From Anaspis maculata (Eukaryota > Arthropoda > Insecta > Coleoptera > Scraptiidae): a stretch of 64,000 nt of DNA. The position numbers were made by a program, and so were the translations under genes. Every line of letters starts with the position of its first letter. Position 1 is the stretch's first letter. Below are positions 1 through 11,065 of the stretch, one piece after another. The stretch is taken from contig OX421962.1 of the NCBI GenBank assembly GCA_949128115.1, positions 38,525,745 to 38,589,744 on the forward strand, in the 5' to 3' direction. Below the pieces are notes generated by a model. It was not told the origin of the DNA. It saw only the letters and a program-made list of their open reading frames with translations, and ran no database searches.

Positions 1-1560
1 AAAGTGCGGAATCAAAGCAAATTTACCTACTTCACAAAAAACTTGAGAAGAAAATTCTTTTTGTTCGCACCAAATTACGCTCGAAAGATCTAAGAAAACA
101 ATTCTTGAAAAAATACGAAACTATATAACTCCGGCCTGCTCTGTTCTCCTTCATCAAAAAACATTGCCCATTTCTCTAAAGTCTGTCCGAAACTTGAAAA
201 TGAAGAAGAGGAGGCACAATTAATTATTCAGCCGCCGCTGCCGCTCCTGATGCTCCTCTCTTCTTATATAAGGATATTGAATTAACAAATTTTCAAATTA
301 AATTAAGACGATGCATATTCATGAACACCGGGCACCAAAGAGATGAAGAAAATGAATGTAAATATCCGTGCATTTAGTGGGATTTTTGTAGTTGTCGTTT
401 TGGTGACCTGAAAATTTCAGAATAAGTTAAATAATATTTCCAAAGGTCTGCTATGCAGTATTGAGCAAGCAAAATTCCGGGCATCAGACCATGAATCGGC
501 ATGCTGCGATTGATCAGGAAATGGGGCGCTTTCATTCATAAATCCGTTTTCCCAACTCACCCAACCAGCCGCCATCCAAGATCTCGGCGTGTGAAATTCG
601 AAGTAGTTTTACATCATGCCGTCTGATGCGCCGGTAAATAAGTGGAAATATCTGGATTTTTCCGCGATTCTACCTCAGAGATACCGCGTGATTTATTGAT
701 TCTACTCAGTGCAACGTGTAAATTTCACATAAAAGTTTGTAGTAAATAATACAAAGAAACGCTGCTATAACTTGGGTTTCAATGAGAAACAATGCAACAA
801 TTTGATAACCAGTAAACACTCATTTACCTCTATAGCTAGCGTGTCGTGTGATTCTAGTGTAGACTTGCTAATCCAGATTTACTGGTTGTTTCGCTCTTTT
901 TGCCGTTAATAACATAGTAGACTAGGTAGCTGGTAGGGGCTCAATGTGCCACAACCTATAACACAGAAGTGAATATAGTTACGCGTCTGAATACGCTTTC
1001 GAACTCTTGAAATAAAACTGAGCAATTTGCTTCAAATTCTGATCTGGGTCCCTAAATCAGATTTACGACGAGATTCTCGGCGAGTTTCAGGCACAAAACA
1101 GGCAAGGTATACAAGCTGTAGGCAGCAGAGCCTGCAGGAATTATTATAATAAGATTAAAGTACCTACGAGTTCATGAGGGAGTTAGTTGCTCATTGCTCT
1201 CGCCTGAAATGGCACAACCATTCGAATCGGTAAATAATCGGAATTTAAGCTGTCCGCAAACATCCGCACCCGATATTGTGCACGTCGTGCTCGAATCCAA
1301 AATCCGTGTGTCCATTCCGGCGGTTCTCAACCATTGTGCAATATTATTAAGTATAGTGCATTAAATATTGTATAACAATGTTTGAAGTTTTAGTTCAAGT
1401 TTTATTATTATTTATCATTAGTTTTGCTAATTGTTAATACATATATTGATTGAAATCATATCAATAGGTGTTTTCATGAAGATTTCGTGTTTCAGTGGGC
1501 ATGCGCAAGATTTGACAGTTAGGGTCGGCTAGTACCAGAGGTGGTATAGAGTGGGGAGAA
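1..1560. other. Non-coding stretch, no gene recognised
   Basis: No reading frame with an ATG and plausible length or composition, no RNA gene and no clear repeat was seen. The first 300 bases include a short GC-richer patch near 230-255 with CCGCCGCTGCCGCT-like triplets. The rest is AT-rich single-copy-looking DNA. Confidence 0.5.
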
Positions 1561-1562
1561 TA

Positions 1563-2095
1563 GAGAGTTATTGCAGAATGCCATTTTACTGCACGGTACT
1601 ATTAAAAGAGGCGTTATTAAAATACTGCTTACCTTATTTTTGGTTGTTGAATAAGAGTTATTGCAGATCGCAAATTCCCTTACTTGCCCCGTCATTCCCA
1701 ATTCCTAACCTAAATTCTTGGTCTAAATTTAAAGTTAGGGTGCAAATTGCATGCGGGACACAAGGACCCCTCTGACGGGCCTGATTTCTTGCACACGTGT
1801 ACTGCAAGGCCTGCAGAGTCTATCTCCAAAAAATTAGCCCCCTATTTAATAACGTAAGGGAAGTTTGATAAAAATTGGACGAATATAGGCAACCAACAAT
1901 ACACTAAGTACAGGGCCATTTTTGGGGCTTGTCAAAATAAAGTATGAATAAGGTCGACCTAAACAGTGCACGAATAAAGGCATGCACTATCCTTATTAAG
2001 GGAAATTTAACGTCGCACTAATCTGCGCAAGCGTAGGTGCCAAAATAGTGCCGCTTTTAATACTGCTTGCCCTTATTTCATCTGCAATAACTCTC
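1563..2095. mobile_element. TA-flanked inverted-repeat element, 533 bp (MITE-like)
   Basis: The ends are inverted copies: GAGAGTTATTGCAGA at the left and TCTGCAATAACTCTC at the right. Similarity between the ends continues inward with AATACTGCTT-type blocks. A TA dinucleotide sits directly outside each end (1561-1562 and 2096-2097), the duplication expected of Tc1/mariner-superfamily elements. A third copy of the terminal motif lies inside at about 1652-1666. No transposase frame is present, so the element is non-autonomous. Confidence 0.65.
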
Positions 2096-2097
2096 TA

Positions 2098-3092
2098 ATG
2101 ATTACAGAGCTGTACGAGTCTGGCAAGCACGCGAAGGTCGAATTTTTGCCGACCGACAAGGAACGTGAGCATGCGCGCTAGACCTCATGAAAAGACCTAT
2201 TCACAGAACAAGCACACGTCGGATGGAGTCGAGTGGTTCTACTTCTTTGGTGGTTATAATACTTTTCAAACAAGGCTTTCATGCAATGACCTCCTCCTTT
2301 AGCAAGTCGCGTCATTAGCTACATTATCTAAAACTACTGTTGCAAGTAAAAGTAATTGTGGTTTAATGATAAAGTTACATGTGTTTCGTCTGATTTCAAA
2401 CTTCAGACAGCCTTATACCTACTTGACCGGTTTTTTCAAAGAGGTTCCACAGTATTCGAGCAATATGTCCCATCTGATGGAGTAACGTCATGTTTTTGGT
2501 GTCTTATTATATCTGTATGTTTCCATATCGATATTTTAGGCTTCATCTTGACATCCGTGAGACTTTGGTGAGCCAAATCCAAAGTGACTCGAGTAATTCA
2601 TTGTACTTCTCAACTGGACTTGATTCGGAATTCCCAGACGATGGTTGAGAAACCGTTTGGTCTGACTTTTCAACGTTTTACACATCTGAGTCAAAGCAAG
2701 AGCAGAACAAAACTCGCTGCAATTAACACAATGGCCCGGAACCGCACAAAAGATTTTATCGAATAATTGTGGACTCAAGAACCGATGGAAAAATCACCAA
2801 CAAGCAAAAGGGGTCGCGTGGTTCTTGGGCATGACTTTCATCTGTTCTCGTAGCCCATTGGCCAAACCGTTAAGCAAAAGCAACCGTGTGCAATCGTTAG
2901 ATAAAAGCTGATGAAAATGCAACTTCCTTGACAGGTCGCCGTTGTGGCGGCCAAGCTCGCAAAAGGACAAATTTAACAAATTTGCCAAAACTTTTGCATC
3001 ATCAGTTTGTCGTGCCTAGAGTTGAATCGATTTGTGCTTTCCTTCCACGTTCGAATTACGAAATTCAGCGTTTGGATGCCTAAACCACTACT
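2098..3092. other. Non-coding stretch, no gene recognised
   Basis: Only short frames without recognisable domains occur here. No repeat matching other parts of the window was found. Confidence 0.4.
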
Positions 3093-3967
3093 GGACAGGA
3101 AGCTGGTGCCTCAAGACTTACGTCATAAAGTACATGATTTTAACCTTGTAGGTCTAATGTGCGTTGATAAGGTTGTTGAAAATTTCTTTGTCTTACATGT
3201 CAGACCGGGGGCTTCAGGCTGGTATAGGCTTGTCAATTTTCGAGAAATGTCAAAAATTTATGTCATAAGGTACATGAATGAAACCAATAAGCTTTTGTGT
3301 GGAAACATCCCCTTGATCAAAAATTGGGTCATTAGACAAAATTTTTGGGGACTATCGGTCCATAAGACAAGTTTGAAATTCTCAAAAAAGGCCAAAATTT
3401 ACCTCCTCCCGGAGACTTCTTCTTTGGCATAATTTTAGGAATGAACAACGATTCTCACATGATTTTCTACGCAGGTGTCGAATCTGTCCACAAAAATTTT
3501 CAACGGTACATCGCTTACAGGGTGCAACATCGAAAATTTTCCCTCAAATCGTACACCCTGTATTTCAACATGAAAATCGATTCCGTTTTTCATCCTGATT
3601 ACAAATATATATCACACTTGGTGGGTTAGTCAACAAAACGCCTGTGAAAAAATGGATCAATTTTGGTCTTTTTTGAAAATTTCAAACTTGTCTTATGGAC
3701 CGAAAGCCCCAAAAATTTTTGTCTTACGACCAGATTCTCGATCAAGGGGATGTTCCCACACAAAATCCAGCTGGTTTCATTCATGTACCTTATAACGTGA
3801 ATTTTTGTCAATTTTTTCAAAAATTGACAGGCTCATACCAGCCTGAAGCTCCCGGTCTGACATGTAAGACAAAGCAATTTTTAACAACCTTATCAACGCA
3901 CATGAGACCTACAGGGTTAAAATTATGTACCTTATGACGTAAGTTTTGAGGCACCAGCTCCCTGTCC
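3093..3967. mobile_element. Foldback element, copy 1 (875 bp, long inverted arms)
   Basis: The left half is repeated in reverse complement in the right half. The left arm runs from GGACAGGAAGCTGGTGCCTC at 3093 to about 3430. The right arm runs from about 3640 to the mirror-image end at 3967. The centre (about 3440-3630) holds a smaller pair of inverted ACAGGGTG/CACCCTGT motifs. A second copy lies at 36743-37605. No transposase is encoded. The target duplication could not be fixed with certainty. Frames of 60-140 codons in the arms are most likely incidental, although they stay open in several arms. Confidence 0.8.
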
Positions 3968-4340
3968 ACACGCTTGTCTGCATCGTGCTGCAAAGAGGCA
4001 CCGTTGGAAGGTCGCGTCATCGTGGCCTGAACCCGTACAATTTCGTGATGGATCACTGCTCCATCGAGTACCTGGAGAACTTTCCCAACCGACCCCAAGG
4101 TCCACTATTTCGATATCCATGGAATATTTGAGGCAGGCCAAAAACAGTGACAAGGAATTACCTGCAAGGTAAGTTTCAGTGTGTACCCACTTAGTTGATA
4201 ATGCGGAAACGTTGATTATTGAGGGCTGAAGATGAACATAAAATTTGAAAGATGCTTTATTCTTTCATCAATTTTATACTACGATAGCATTTCCATTTCA
4301 CTCCATGAGGGAGAAGTCCTTAACTGCTTGGGCCATTAAT

Positions 4341-4362
4341 AAGTAAGTAAGTAAGTAAGTAA
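4341..4362. repeat. (AAGT)n microsatellite
   Basis: Five and a half near-perfect AAGT units, followed by a degenerate AAATAAGTAT end. Confidence 0.9.
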
Positions 4363-4398
4363 ATAAGTATATTGACACACCACCTTGATTATCACGTA

Positions 4399-4605
4399 CA
4401 GTTGGGAGCGAAATGATTCATACGGCACCGCTAGGAAGTCGGCTGGATTTCAGAAATGATCTGCTTGGATCGTTCTTAAATACCAGTTTCGATCACGATC
4501 AATCTCTAATCAAAACTGGCATCCAAGAACAATCCAAGCAGCCAACATTTCAGAAATCCAGCCGACTTTCTAGCGGTGCCGTATGAATCATTTCACTCCC
4601 AACTG
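4399..4605. mobile_element. MITE, 207-bp near-complete palindrome with TA duplication
   Basis: The left end CAGTTGGGAGCGAAATGATT is mirrored at the right end with one change. The mirror continues through CATACGGCACCGCTAG and most of the element, with arms of about 95 bp around a short centre. TA flanks both ends (4397-4398 and 4606-4607). A terminus starting CAGT with TA duplication is typical of Tc1/mariner-derived MITEs. It has no coding capacity. Confidence 0.85.
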
Positions 4606-4607
4606 TA

Positions 4608-5800
4608 CCTACTCAATATCAATATGGGAACACGAACTTCCGAATTTTGAACGAATTCCACATGATGCGGACAAGCGTCTGGTGTACCCATTCAGATGCT
4701 CCATTTCGAAATTCGAAGAACGTGAAGGAAAAGAAAAGCAGAAAAACGAATCAATTTAACTTGAGGCTCGACAACTGCTAATGCAAAACTCCAAATTCCG
4801 TGAAATCCTAGACCAATCAAATGAACAATTAACAACTAATATTACTAATCAGCAGTGCAAGCATGAGGAAAAGCAGCGAAAACAACCAAATATCCCAACT
4901 TTTCCGAAAATTTTAAAATGTTCCAATAGACCTATTTCTTTTTCACGCCCATTTTGCCTCCTATCTCCGCTCATTGGCGGGATTTGCCTCACATTCTCCC
5001 GTAGTAACTCTGTCAGTATCAGTGACTTTCTACTTCTCATTACCCCTGACAACGATATGTTACAATTTGTGTGCTACAGGAGCCAGAAAAAGGAACAAGC
5101 TCCTGAAGAAAATGTTTGGAACAGCATTTGTTTTCAGTGTCTTCTTTACACCAATCAATCACTGATGAATCTTCCGCTCTGAAGTCCCCCGTGAGACACC
5201 CAAGATTGAAGCAAAATATTGAGGTTTTGTTGTGAAGTTACAGTAATCGCCAAATAGGAAGGTGAGGTAGCATTCCCAGCATTTTGAACGGTGATTTGAA
5301 CGCCCCCTTTTTGGCCTTGCAAGTACAACCTGTAAAACAGTTGGAGTTGTTTCGTTAGCCTTTAAATTTTTCCTGATGCCGGCATCGTGTCTTTCAGTGG
5401 CGGCCATCCATTTATTTCGCTCATTTTCGTCGGCAGGAAAACCGTGGAATGCAACATTTGGGGGAAATGCTGTCTTGGACTTTGTGCGGACAACTTTTCA
5501 CACAACATGCGCGCATTTTTCGAATTGTTCGATCAGTGTAGCGACACGACACATGTTACAGTCATAGTGACAGTGACAATTCTAATTTATTGTGACAGTA
5601 TCGCCTTCCTCGAATTTTGCGCCTGATAATTGAAGGCGTTTAATTGGCCAGGGGTGTGGCTTGAAATTATTCATCCTTGTCTGAACGTCTCTGTTCCCCA
5701 TAAGAAATAGGTCTATTGACGTTGATACGTTGACAGTTCTAATTTGACTTTTCACGTCATAATAACATATGATTCCTTCCATAACTGGATTGCATACTCT
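4608..5800. other. Non-coding stretch, no gene recognised
   Basis: A 133-codon + frame (4781-5182) and shorter frames show no domain, signal peptide or family resemblance. At 5540-5600 and 5725-5740 there are scattered GTGACAGT-type short repeats. I see no supportable gene. Confidence 0.4.
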
Positions 5801-5865
5801 TGTGGCCCGCGCCCGAGGGGTCAACCACCTACTGAAAATTTGTACAGTGATTTCCATTTTTGGAA

Positions 5866-6070
5866 ATACTTGATAGTATTTTGACTGTATTTCCAGGTAT
5901 TTCCAATATATTTCCAAGTATTTCCAAATATTTCCAAGTATTTCCATGGTATTTCCAAGTATTTCCTAGTATTTCCATGGTATTTCCAAGTATTTCCATG
6001 ATACTTCCAAGTATTTCCAGGTATTTCCATAGTATTTCCAAGTATTTTTATAGTATTTCCAAGTATTTCC
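5866..6070 (+). repeat. GTATTTCCAA minisatellite, left block
   Basis: About twenty units of a 10-11 bp motif, GTATTTCCAA or GTATTTCCATG, in direct orientation. The same motif forms the block at 10356-10527. The open frames read through it on both strands are products of the repeat. Confidence 0.9.
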
Positions 6071-6178
6071 GTTCGCAGATTGCCTACCTTTCAGGGGCAA
6101 AGTTTGAAATTTGGTACACGTAGGTAGCTAGTTTGAAGGGTACCTACGTGTACCAAATTGTGTGTTTGTACCTATCAC

Positions 6179-6503
6179 AATGGAGTATTATACTAAAAAA
6201 AATTTTTGATTGAAATGGAAACTACATTGAAAAATAATTGACCCGTGTTTTTTTATTCAGTCGAAAACCGTACCGTTTGGGCGCAATAAAGAAATAACAT
6301 CAACAAGTTCTGACGTCACAGCGAGTCACCGCCTATACTGCCTGTGTAAATGACGTCAGAAATAGGCAGAATATAGGAATTTCTTTTATTTATTGCGGCC
6401 AAACGATACGATTTTTGGCTGAAAAAAAAATACGGGTCAGTTATTTTTCAATATAGTTTCTGATTCCATCGAAAATTTTTTTTCAAAAGTATAATACTCT
6501 ATT
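6179..6503. mobile_element. Palindromic MITE copy A with AGTATTATACT ends
   Basis: The ends are AATGGAGTATTATACT and its mirror AGTATAATACTCTATT. Further inverted similarity runs through TTGAAAAATAA, TGACCCGT and TTGCGGCCAAACG-type blocks nearly to the centre, so almost the whole element is a palindrome. The centre carries two TGACGTCA octamers. A second copy in opposite orientation lies at 62434-63093. No coding capacity is seen. Confidence 0.8.
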
Positions 6504-6671
6504 TGCAAAGTGGTTGTGGGAACAACCGTGCACAATTTTAATTTTTCAAAATCACAACTAGAATTAGCCCGTGTCCCGATGGGCCAAATCTACATAACTT
6601 AATATGAAAATTCATATCTTCATTGTTAGACTTCCGAACCAAGAAATTCCTAAACCGTTGAGGGCACTGAT

Positions 6672-7697
6672 TTCTACAGGGTGTTCCGGAATATGAGTTA
6701 CCAAACTCACAGGGAGATAGAGAATTGAAAAATGAGGGAACTTTTCGCAATAAACATACCTTGCAAACGTATGATTACGGAGATAGAGGCCGTCAAAAAT
6801 GTTTTTTTTTTAAATAGTTACTTTGCATAACTTTTGAAACTTTTTTGGCTTGAGATAGAGAATTGAATAATAAGGGGATTTTTCTCAATAGATATACCCC
6901 CGCAAACGTATAATAACAGAGATACCGGCTTTCAAATGGTTTTTCAAAAACGGTACTTTTTGCATAACTTTTGGAACAATCCACCGATTTTATTCAAAGT
7001 CGAACCAAAGCTCACTGTATTGAGCAATACGAGTAATAACACAGTAGTAACAAAATTGTGACTATAGACTCCATTTTCGAGATATTTGGGTTTGAAACTT
7101 TGAAACTCAAAATCGCCATTTTCCAGAACCCAAAGTGTTTTTTCCTGAAAACACCTCGTCTCTCAACTAAAAATGAGGGGTGGTTTATCGACTTGAAACA
7201 CCTAAAGAAGTTATTTCAGTTGAGGAATCACGAGTTTTATTGGATTTTAGTTTTCATGCCTTTGAAAGTGGCGATTTCGAGATGTTCTCCAAAATTTCAA
7301 ACTCAAATATCTCGAAAACAAAGCCTCTAATCAAAATTTTGCAGAAGTTACTTTTGTCTCCAAATTGAACGCAAAAATTTAAAATTGGAACCATTTTCAA
7401 AAATAATTAGGGTGTTGAAAAATAAGGGAGAAAGGGGAAGGATATTCTCCATTACCTTCGCCCCTGAAAATGTTTGATGAAATGCGTTATTATTGTTGAA
7501 TAGAGACATATTTCAGTAGACTAGACTTTGATTTGAATTTGAATAGAGTCGGTTGAACGGTTTAAAGATATGCAAAAAAATCTGTTTTCAAAAAACAACT
7601 ATTATACGTTTGCGATGGTATAAATTTGAAAAATCTCCTTATTTTTGAATTCTCTACTTCCCTGTGAATGTTGTAACCCTTATTCCGGGACACACTC
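6672..7697. mobile_element. Foldback element A of a three-member array
   Basis: The left end reads ACAGGGTGTTCCGGAATATG and continues with ACTCACAGGGAGATAGA. The right end is the mirror image (TCTACTTCCCTGTGA, then TTATTCCGGGACAC). Inside, the left half has ACCGATTTTATTCAAA and GAACCAAAGCTCACT, and the right half has the reverse-complement blocks near 7480-7570. It encodes no recognisable protein. The same family supplies elements at 7698-9136, 9140-10075 and 26199-26823. Confidence 0.7.
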
Positions 7698-9136
7698 TGT
7701 TCAGGGTGTCCGGTGTTTAATGGCAGAAACCTTGGCAATCGACAGAGAATTAAAAAAAGACTCTCCCCAAAACACTCTGTTCCAAAAAGAACAATCACGA
7801 AAATATAGGCCTTCAAAGTTCAACTTGAAAATAGTTTTTTTGCATAACTTCCGAACCGTTCAACCGATTTTGTTCAAATTTAGACCAAAGTTCACTAAAA
7901 TAATTATGTCTCTATTGAAAAATGAAAACGCATTTTATCGAACATTTTTAAGGGCAAAGGTGATAGGGGTACCTACCCTATTTTTCACTACCCTGATTAT
8001 TTTTGGAAATCGTTCCAATTTTTGAATTCCACGTTCAATTTAGAAAAGAAAGTTACTCTAGCAAAATTTTGATTGAAGGCTTCGTGAAAACCTAGAAAAT
8101 TTGGATTCTGGATCTGAGAAATCATGAGTTTTTTTTAATTCAATTTTTAGACCTTTCAGAGTGGAATTTTCAAGATGTTTTCCCAAATTTCAAATCCAAA
8201 TAGCTCAAAAATGAAGCCTCTTATTGAAATTTTGCAGAAGGAACTTTTTTTTCAAGTTGAACGTAGAATCAAAAAGATGGAACGATTTCCAAAAATAATT
8301 AGGGGCTTTAAAATAGGGGGAAAATGGTAGGTCACCCCCTATTATTTGCGCCCAAAAACATGTTAGATAAAATGCGTTATCATTATTCAATAGAGACATA
8401 TTTTAGTAAACTTTGGTCCAAATTGGAACAAAATCCGGTTGAACGGTTCATAAATTATGCAAAAAAAAATTTTTTCAATTTCAGCTTTGAAAGGCTATAT
8501 TATCGCTGTTATTTTTTGATTTTGAACAAAGTGTTTAAGGAAAGTCTATCTATTATTATCTACAAGCGTTGAATAATACCCGTCACTTTTAACACGTCGT
8601 CATGGGCGACGTGAAAAAATGATGATTCTGCGCGTTCCTGTCATATTTTCAATAAATTCTGACATTTACCAAACATTTCAAAGACCATTGTAGATAAAAT
8701 CCTGTACGATACACGCGTTAAAAGTGTCTTATTTTGTTCGCGGGGTTGCTCCACTCGCTAGTGCTCGTTTCGCAAGCGTCCCCGCTCACAAAATAATACC
8801 TGTCACTTTCAACACTCGTATCGTAAATAGCTATTATCTACAAGCGTTAAATAATACCCGTCACTTCTAATACGTCGTCATGGGCGACGTGCTAAAAGTG
8901 ATGATCCTGCGCGTTCCTGTCATATTTTCAATAAATTCTGACATTTATCAAACATTTCAAAGACCATTTTAGATAAAATCTTATACGATACACGCGTTAA
9001 AAGTGTCTTATGTTGTTCGCGGGGTTCCCGCTTACAAAATGATCCTTGTCACTTCTAACACTTGAATCGTGAATAGCTATTATATGCTCTTGTTGATTGC
9101 CAATGTTTCCGCGAATAAATACCGGACACCAACCTG
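7698..9136. mobile_element. Foldback element C, interrupted by a tandem insert
   Basis: The left end has GTGTCCGGTGTTTAATGGCA followed by GAAACCTTGGCAATC. The right end has GATTGCCAATGTTTCCGCG and AATACCGGACACC, the mirror sequence. The arms carry the family's ACCGATTTTGTTCAAATT and CATTTTATCGAACATTTT blocks in opposite orientation. The right arm is split at about 8552-9082 by two tandem copies of an unrelated palindromic unit. Confidence 0.65.
8552..9082. repeat. Two-copy tandem repeat, 278-bp period
   Basis: The segment starting ATTATCTACAAGCGTT at about 8555 recurs at 8833 and stays highly similar to about 9080. The second copy is shorter because it lacks part of the GTTGCTCCACTCGCTAG section. 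Each copy contains palindromes: ACGTCG/CGACGT, and TACGATACACGCGTTAAAAG against CTTTCAACACTCGTATCGTA. It interrupts foldback element C. Confidence 0.85.
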
Positions 9137-9139
9137 TAT

Positions 9140-10075
9140 ACAAGTGTCCCGGAATAAGTGTTATAAAACTCACAGGGAGATAGAAACTTGAAAAATAAGG
9201 GGACTTTTCTTAACAGTTTTTTTTTGCATAACATCTGAATCGTCAAACCGATTTCAGTCAAATTCAAACCAAAGTTCACCGAAACAGGTCTCTATTGAAC
9301 AATAATACTACATTTTATCAAGCATTTTTAGGGGCTAAGATAATAGGGGGTGCCCTCCCCCTTTTGCCCCTATTTTTGACCTCCCCGAATATTTTTGGAG
9401 ATTGTTTTTATTTTTGAATTTTACGTTTAATTTAAAGAAAAAAGTTACTTCTGCAAAATTTTGATAAGAGGCTTCGTTCTTAAGATATTTGGGTTTGAAA
9501 TATTGGGATCGCCACTCAAATCGCCACTTTCCTGGGCCTAAAAATTAATATTCAAGAAAACTCATGATTCGTCAACTGGAATAAGTTTTCTGGGTGTTTT
9601 AAGTTGATAAATCGCCATTTTCGCTGAGAAACATGGAGTTTTTCAGAAAAAAACATTCTCAAAATGAAGCCTCTAATTAAAATTTTGCAGAAGTGACTTT
9701 TCTCTGAGAATTGGACGCAGTATTCAAGAATTGAAACCGTTTCCAAGAATATTCAGGGTGGTTCAAAATTAGGGGAAAGGGGGGGAGGGGGTACCTCCTA
9801 TTATTTTCGCCCCTAAAAATATTTGATGAAATTCGTAATAATTGTTCAATGAAAACCTGTTTTAGTGAACTTTGGTTTGAATTTGAATGAAATCAGTTGA
9901 ACGGTTCAAAAGTTATGCAAAGAAAACTGTTTTCAAAAAACAACTTTGATGGCCTGTATCTCCGTTATTATACATTTGCGAGGGTATGTTTATCAACAAA
10001 AGTCCCCTTATTTCTTGTTTTTCTATGTCCCTGTAAGTTTTGTAACACTTATTCCCAGACACCTGTACATACATA
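9140..10075. mobile_element. Foldback element B of a three-member array
   Basis: The left end has AAGTGTCCCGGAATAAGTGT then AAACTCACAGGGAGATAGAA. The right end has the mirror TTCTATGTCCCTGTAAGTTT then AACACTTATTCCCAGACACC. The arms (9225-9350 and 9800-9980) are inverted copies of the same blocks seen in elements A and C. G-rich tracts flank the inner part of each arm (AATAGGGGGTGCCCTCCCCC and GGGGAAAGGGGGGGAGGGGG). No coding region is seen. Confidence 0.7.
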
Positions 10076-10355
10076 TTATAACCCTGTAGAAACTTCATTT
10101 TGAGTTTCTTGATGTTTCCTTTCATGGGATATACCTATGTCTAAGAGAGAAATGGAACTGACCAACTCAAGAAACGTAATTAAAAGTCGCCTTATGTGCA
10201 CACAAAAGTTATTGGCCTTCAAATTCAGACGTTTTTTTTTAAACCGTCTACTAATTTGTCCAGTAGTTTATAAGTACAACGACCGTAGAGACCTGTTCTA
10301 GTTGTCACAGGCTTCACTAGGAATCAAATTTCGGCAGTTATGACCAAGTATATAT

Positions 10356-10527
10356 GGAATATTTCCAAAGTATTTCCAAGTATTTCCAAAGTATTTCCAG
10401 GTATTTCCAAGTATTTCCATGGTATTTCCATCTATTTCCAAGTATTTCCTTAGTATTTCCATCTATTTCCAAGTATTTCCATAGTATTTCCATCTATTTC
10501 CAAGTATTTCCATAGTATTTCCAAGAA
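10356..10527 (+). repeat. GTATTTCCAA minisatellite, right block
   Basis: Direct repeats of GTATTTCCAA or CTATTTCCAA with an interspersed GTATTTCCAT unit, 10-11 bp each. The orientation matches the left block at 5866-6070. It is followed by TGTACAGTGATTTCCA and the inverted CCACC..GACCCCTCG flank. Confidence 0.9.
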
Positions 10528-10659
10528 AATGTACAGTGATTTCCACTGGTGGTTGACCCCTCGCCCGCGCCCTATGAGCTACGAGCATGACATGGTAATG
10601 CCGCGGCGAGTCCTTGTTGGACTCGGCGAACATCTCACTAGGTGGCGCTGTGACGGCTC

Positions 10660-10823
10660 CATCACAACAAACAAATACACAAAAAATAAATGTTAAAGCA
10701 AGTAACCATATAACTACTTCAAAGCTGTCTGCTGTCAAAGAAGTCCAACCAGAATTTCTTATTTTCACCGCCATGGGCTCTGTGTGTCCTACGCGTTGAC
10801 AGCCCAAGATCATGCACATAGCC
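10660..10823 (+). repeat. Interspersed repeat, copy 1 (second copy at 53905-54093)
   Basis: From GGCTCCATCACAAC to CATGCACATAG this segment matches the reverse complement of 53905-54093. Shared blocks include CTGCTGTCAAAGA, TATTTTCACC and TCTGTGTGTCCTACGCGTTG. It is a dispersed non-coding repeat of unknown class. Its right end limits how far upstream the following non-LTR element can extend. Confidence 0.75.
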
Positions 10824-10959
10824 CCATACCCCATACCCTACCAGGTCCCACAACAGTGGCGAGAGACACCACCCTGAGAGCTGCTGTTTTACAAGATCCC
10901 AGTTACAAAACAGTTACAAAATCATAACTACCGCAGGCTAATAATTGGTTCTAATCTAA

Positions 10960-11048
10960 ATAATTAATAAATTAATTAATAAATATAAATAATAATTAAT
11001 AAATAAATTAATTAATAATAAATTAATAAATAAATAATTGGTAAATAA
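10960..11048. repeat. AT-rich low-complexity tract in the retrotransposon leader
   Basis: Repeated AATTAATAAAT-type units just upstream of the ORF1 start codon. It probably belongs to the element's 5' UTR but could instead mark its 5' junction. Confidence 0.7.
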
Positions 11049-11065
11049 TCTTGACAACAGTCAAG

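Larger units (their letters stand above)
5802..10572. mobile_element. Composite repeat block bounded by inverted GAGGGGTCAACCACC flanks
   Basis: The sequence CGAGGGGTCAACCACC occurs at about 5812-5827 and in reverse complement at about 10551-10566. On both sides it is followed inward by TGTACAGTGATTTCC and then a TATTTCCA minisatellite. Between these boundaries lie a palindromic MITE and three consecutive foldback elements. The two minisatellites have the same orientation although the outer flanks are inverted. The block is either one large element with terminal inverted flanks or two insertions of the same family with rearrangement. The exact outer ends are not resolved. Confidence 0.5.

Noticed and set aside
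5582..6123. Frames rich in Trp-Lys-Tyr or Phe-Gln-Val-Phe repeats
   Set aside because: They are simple translations of the GTATTTCCAA minisatellite.
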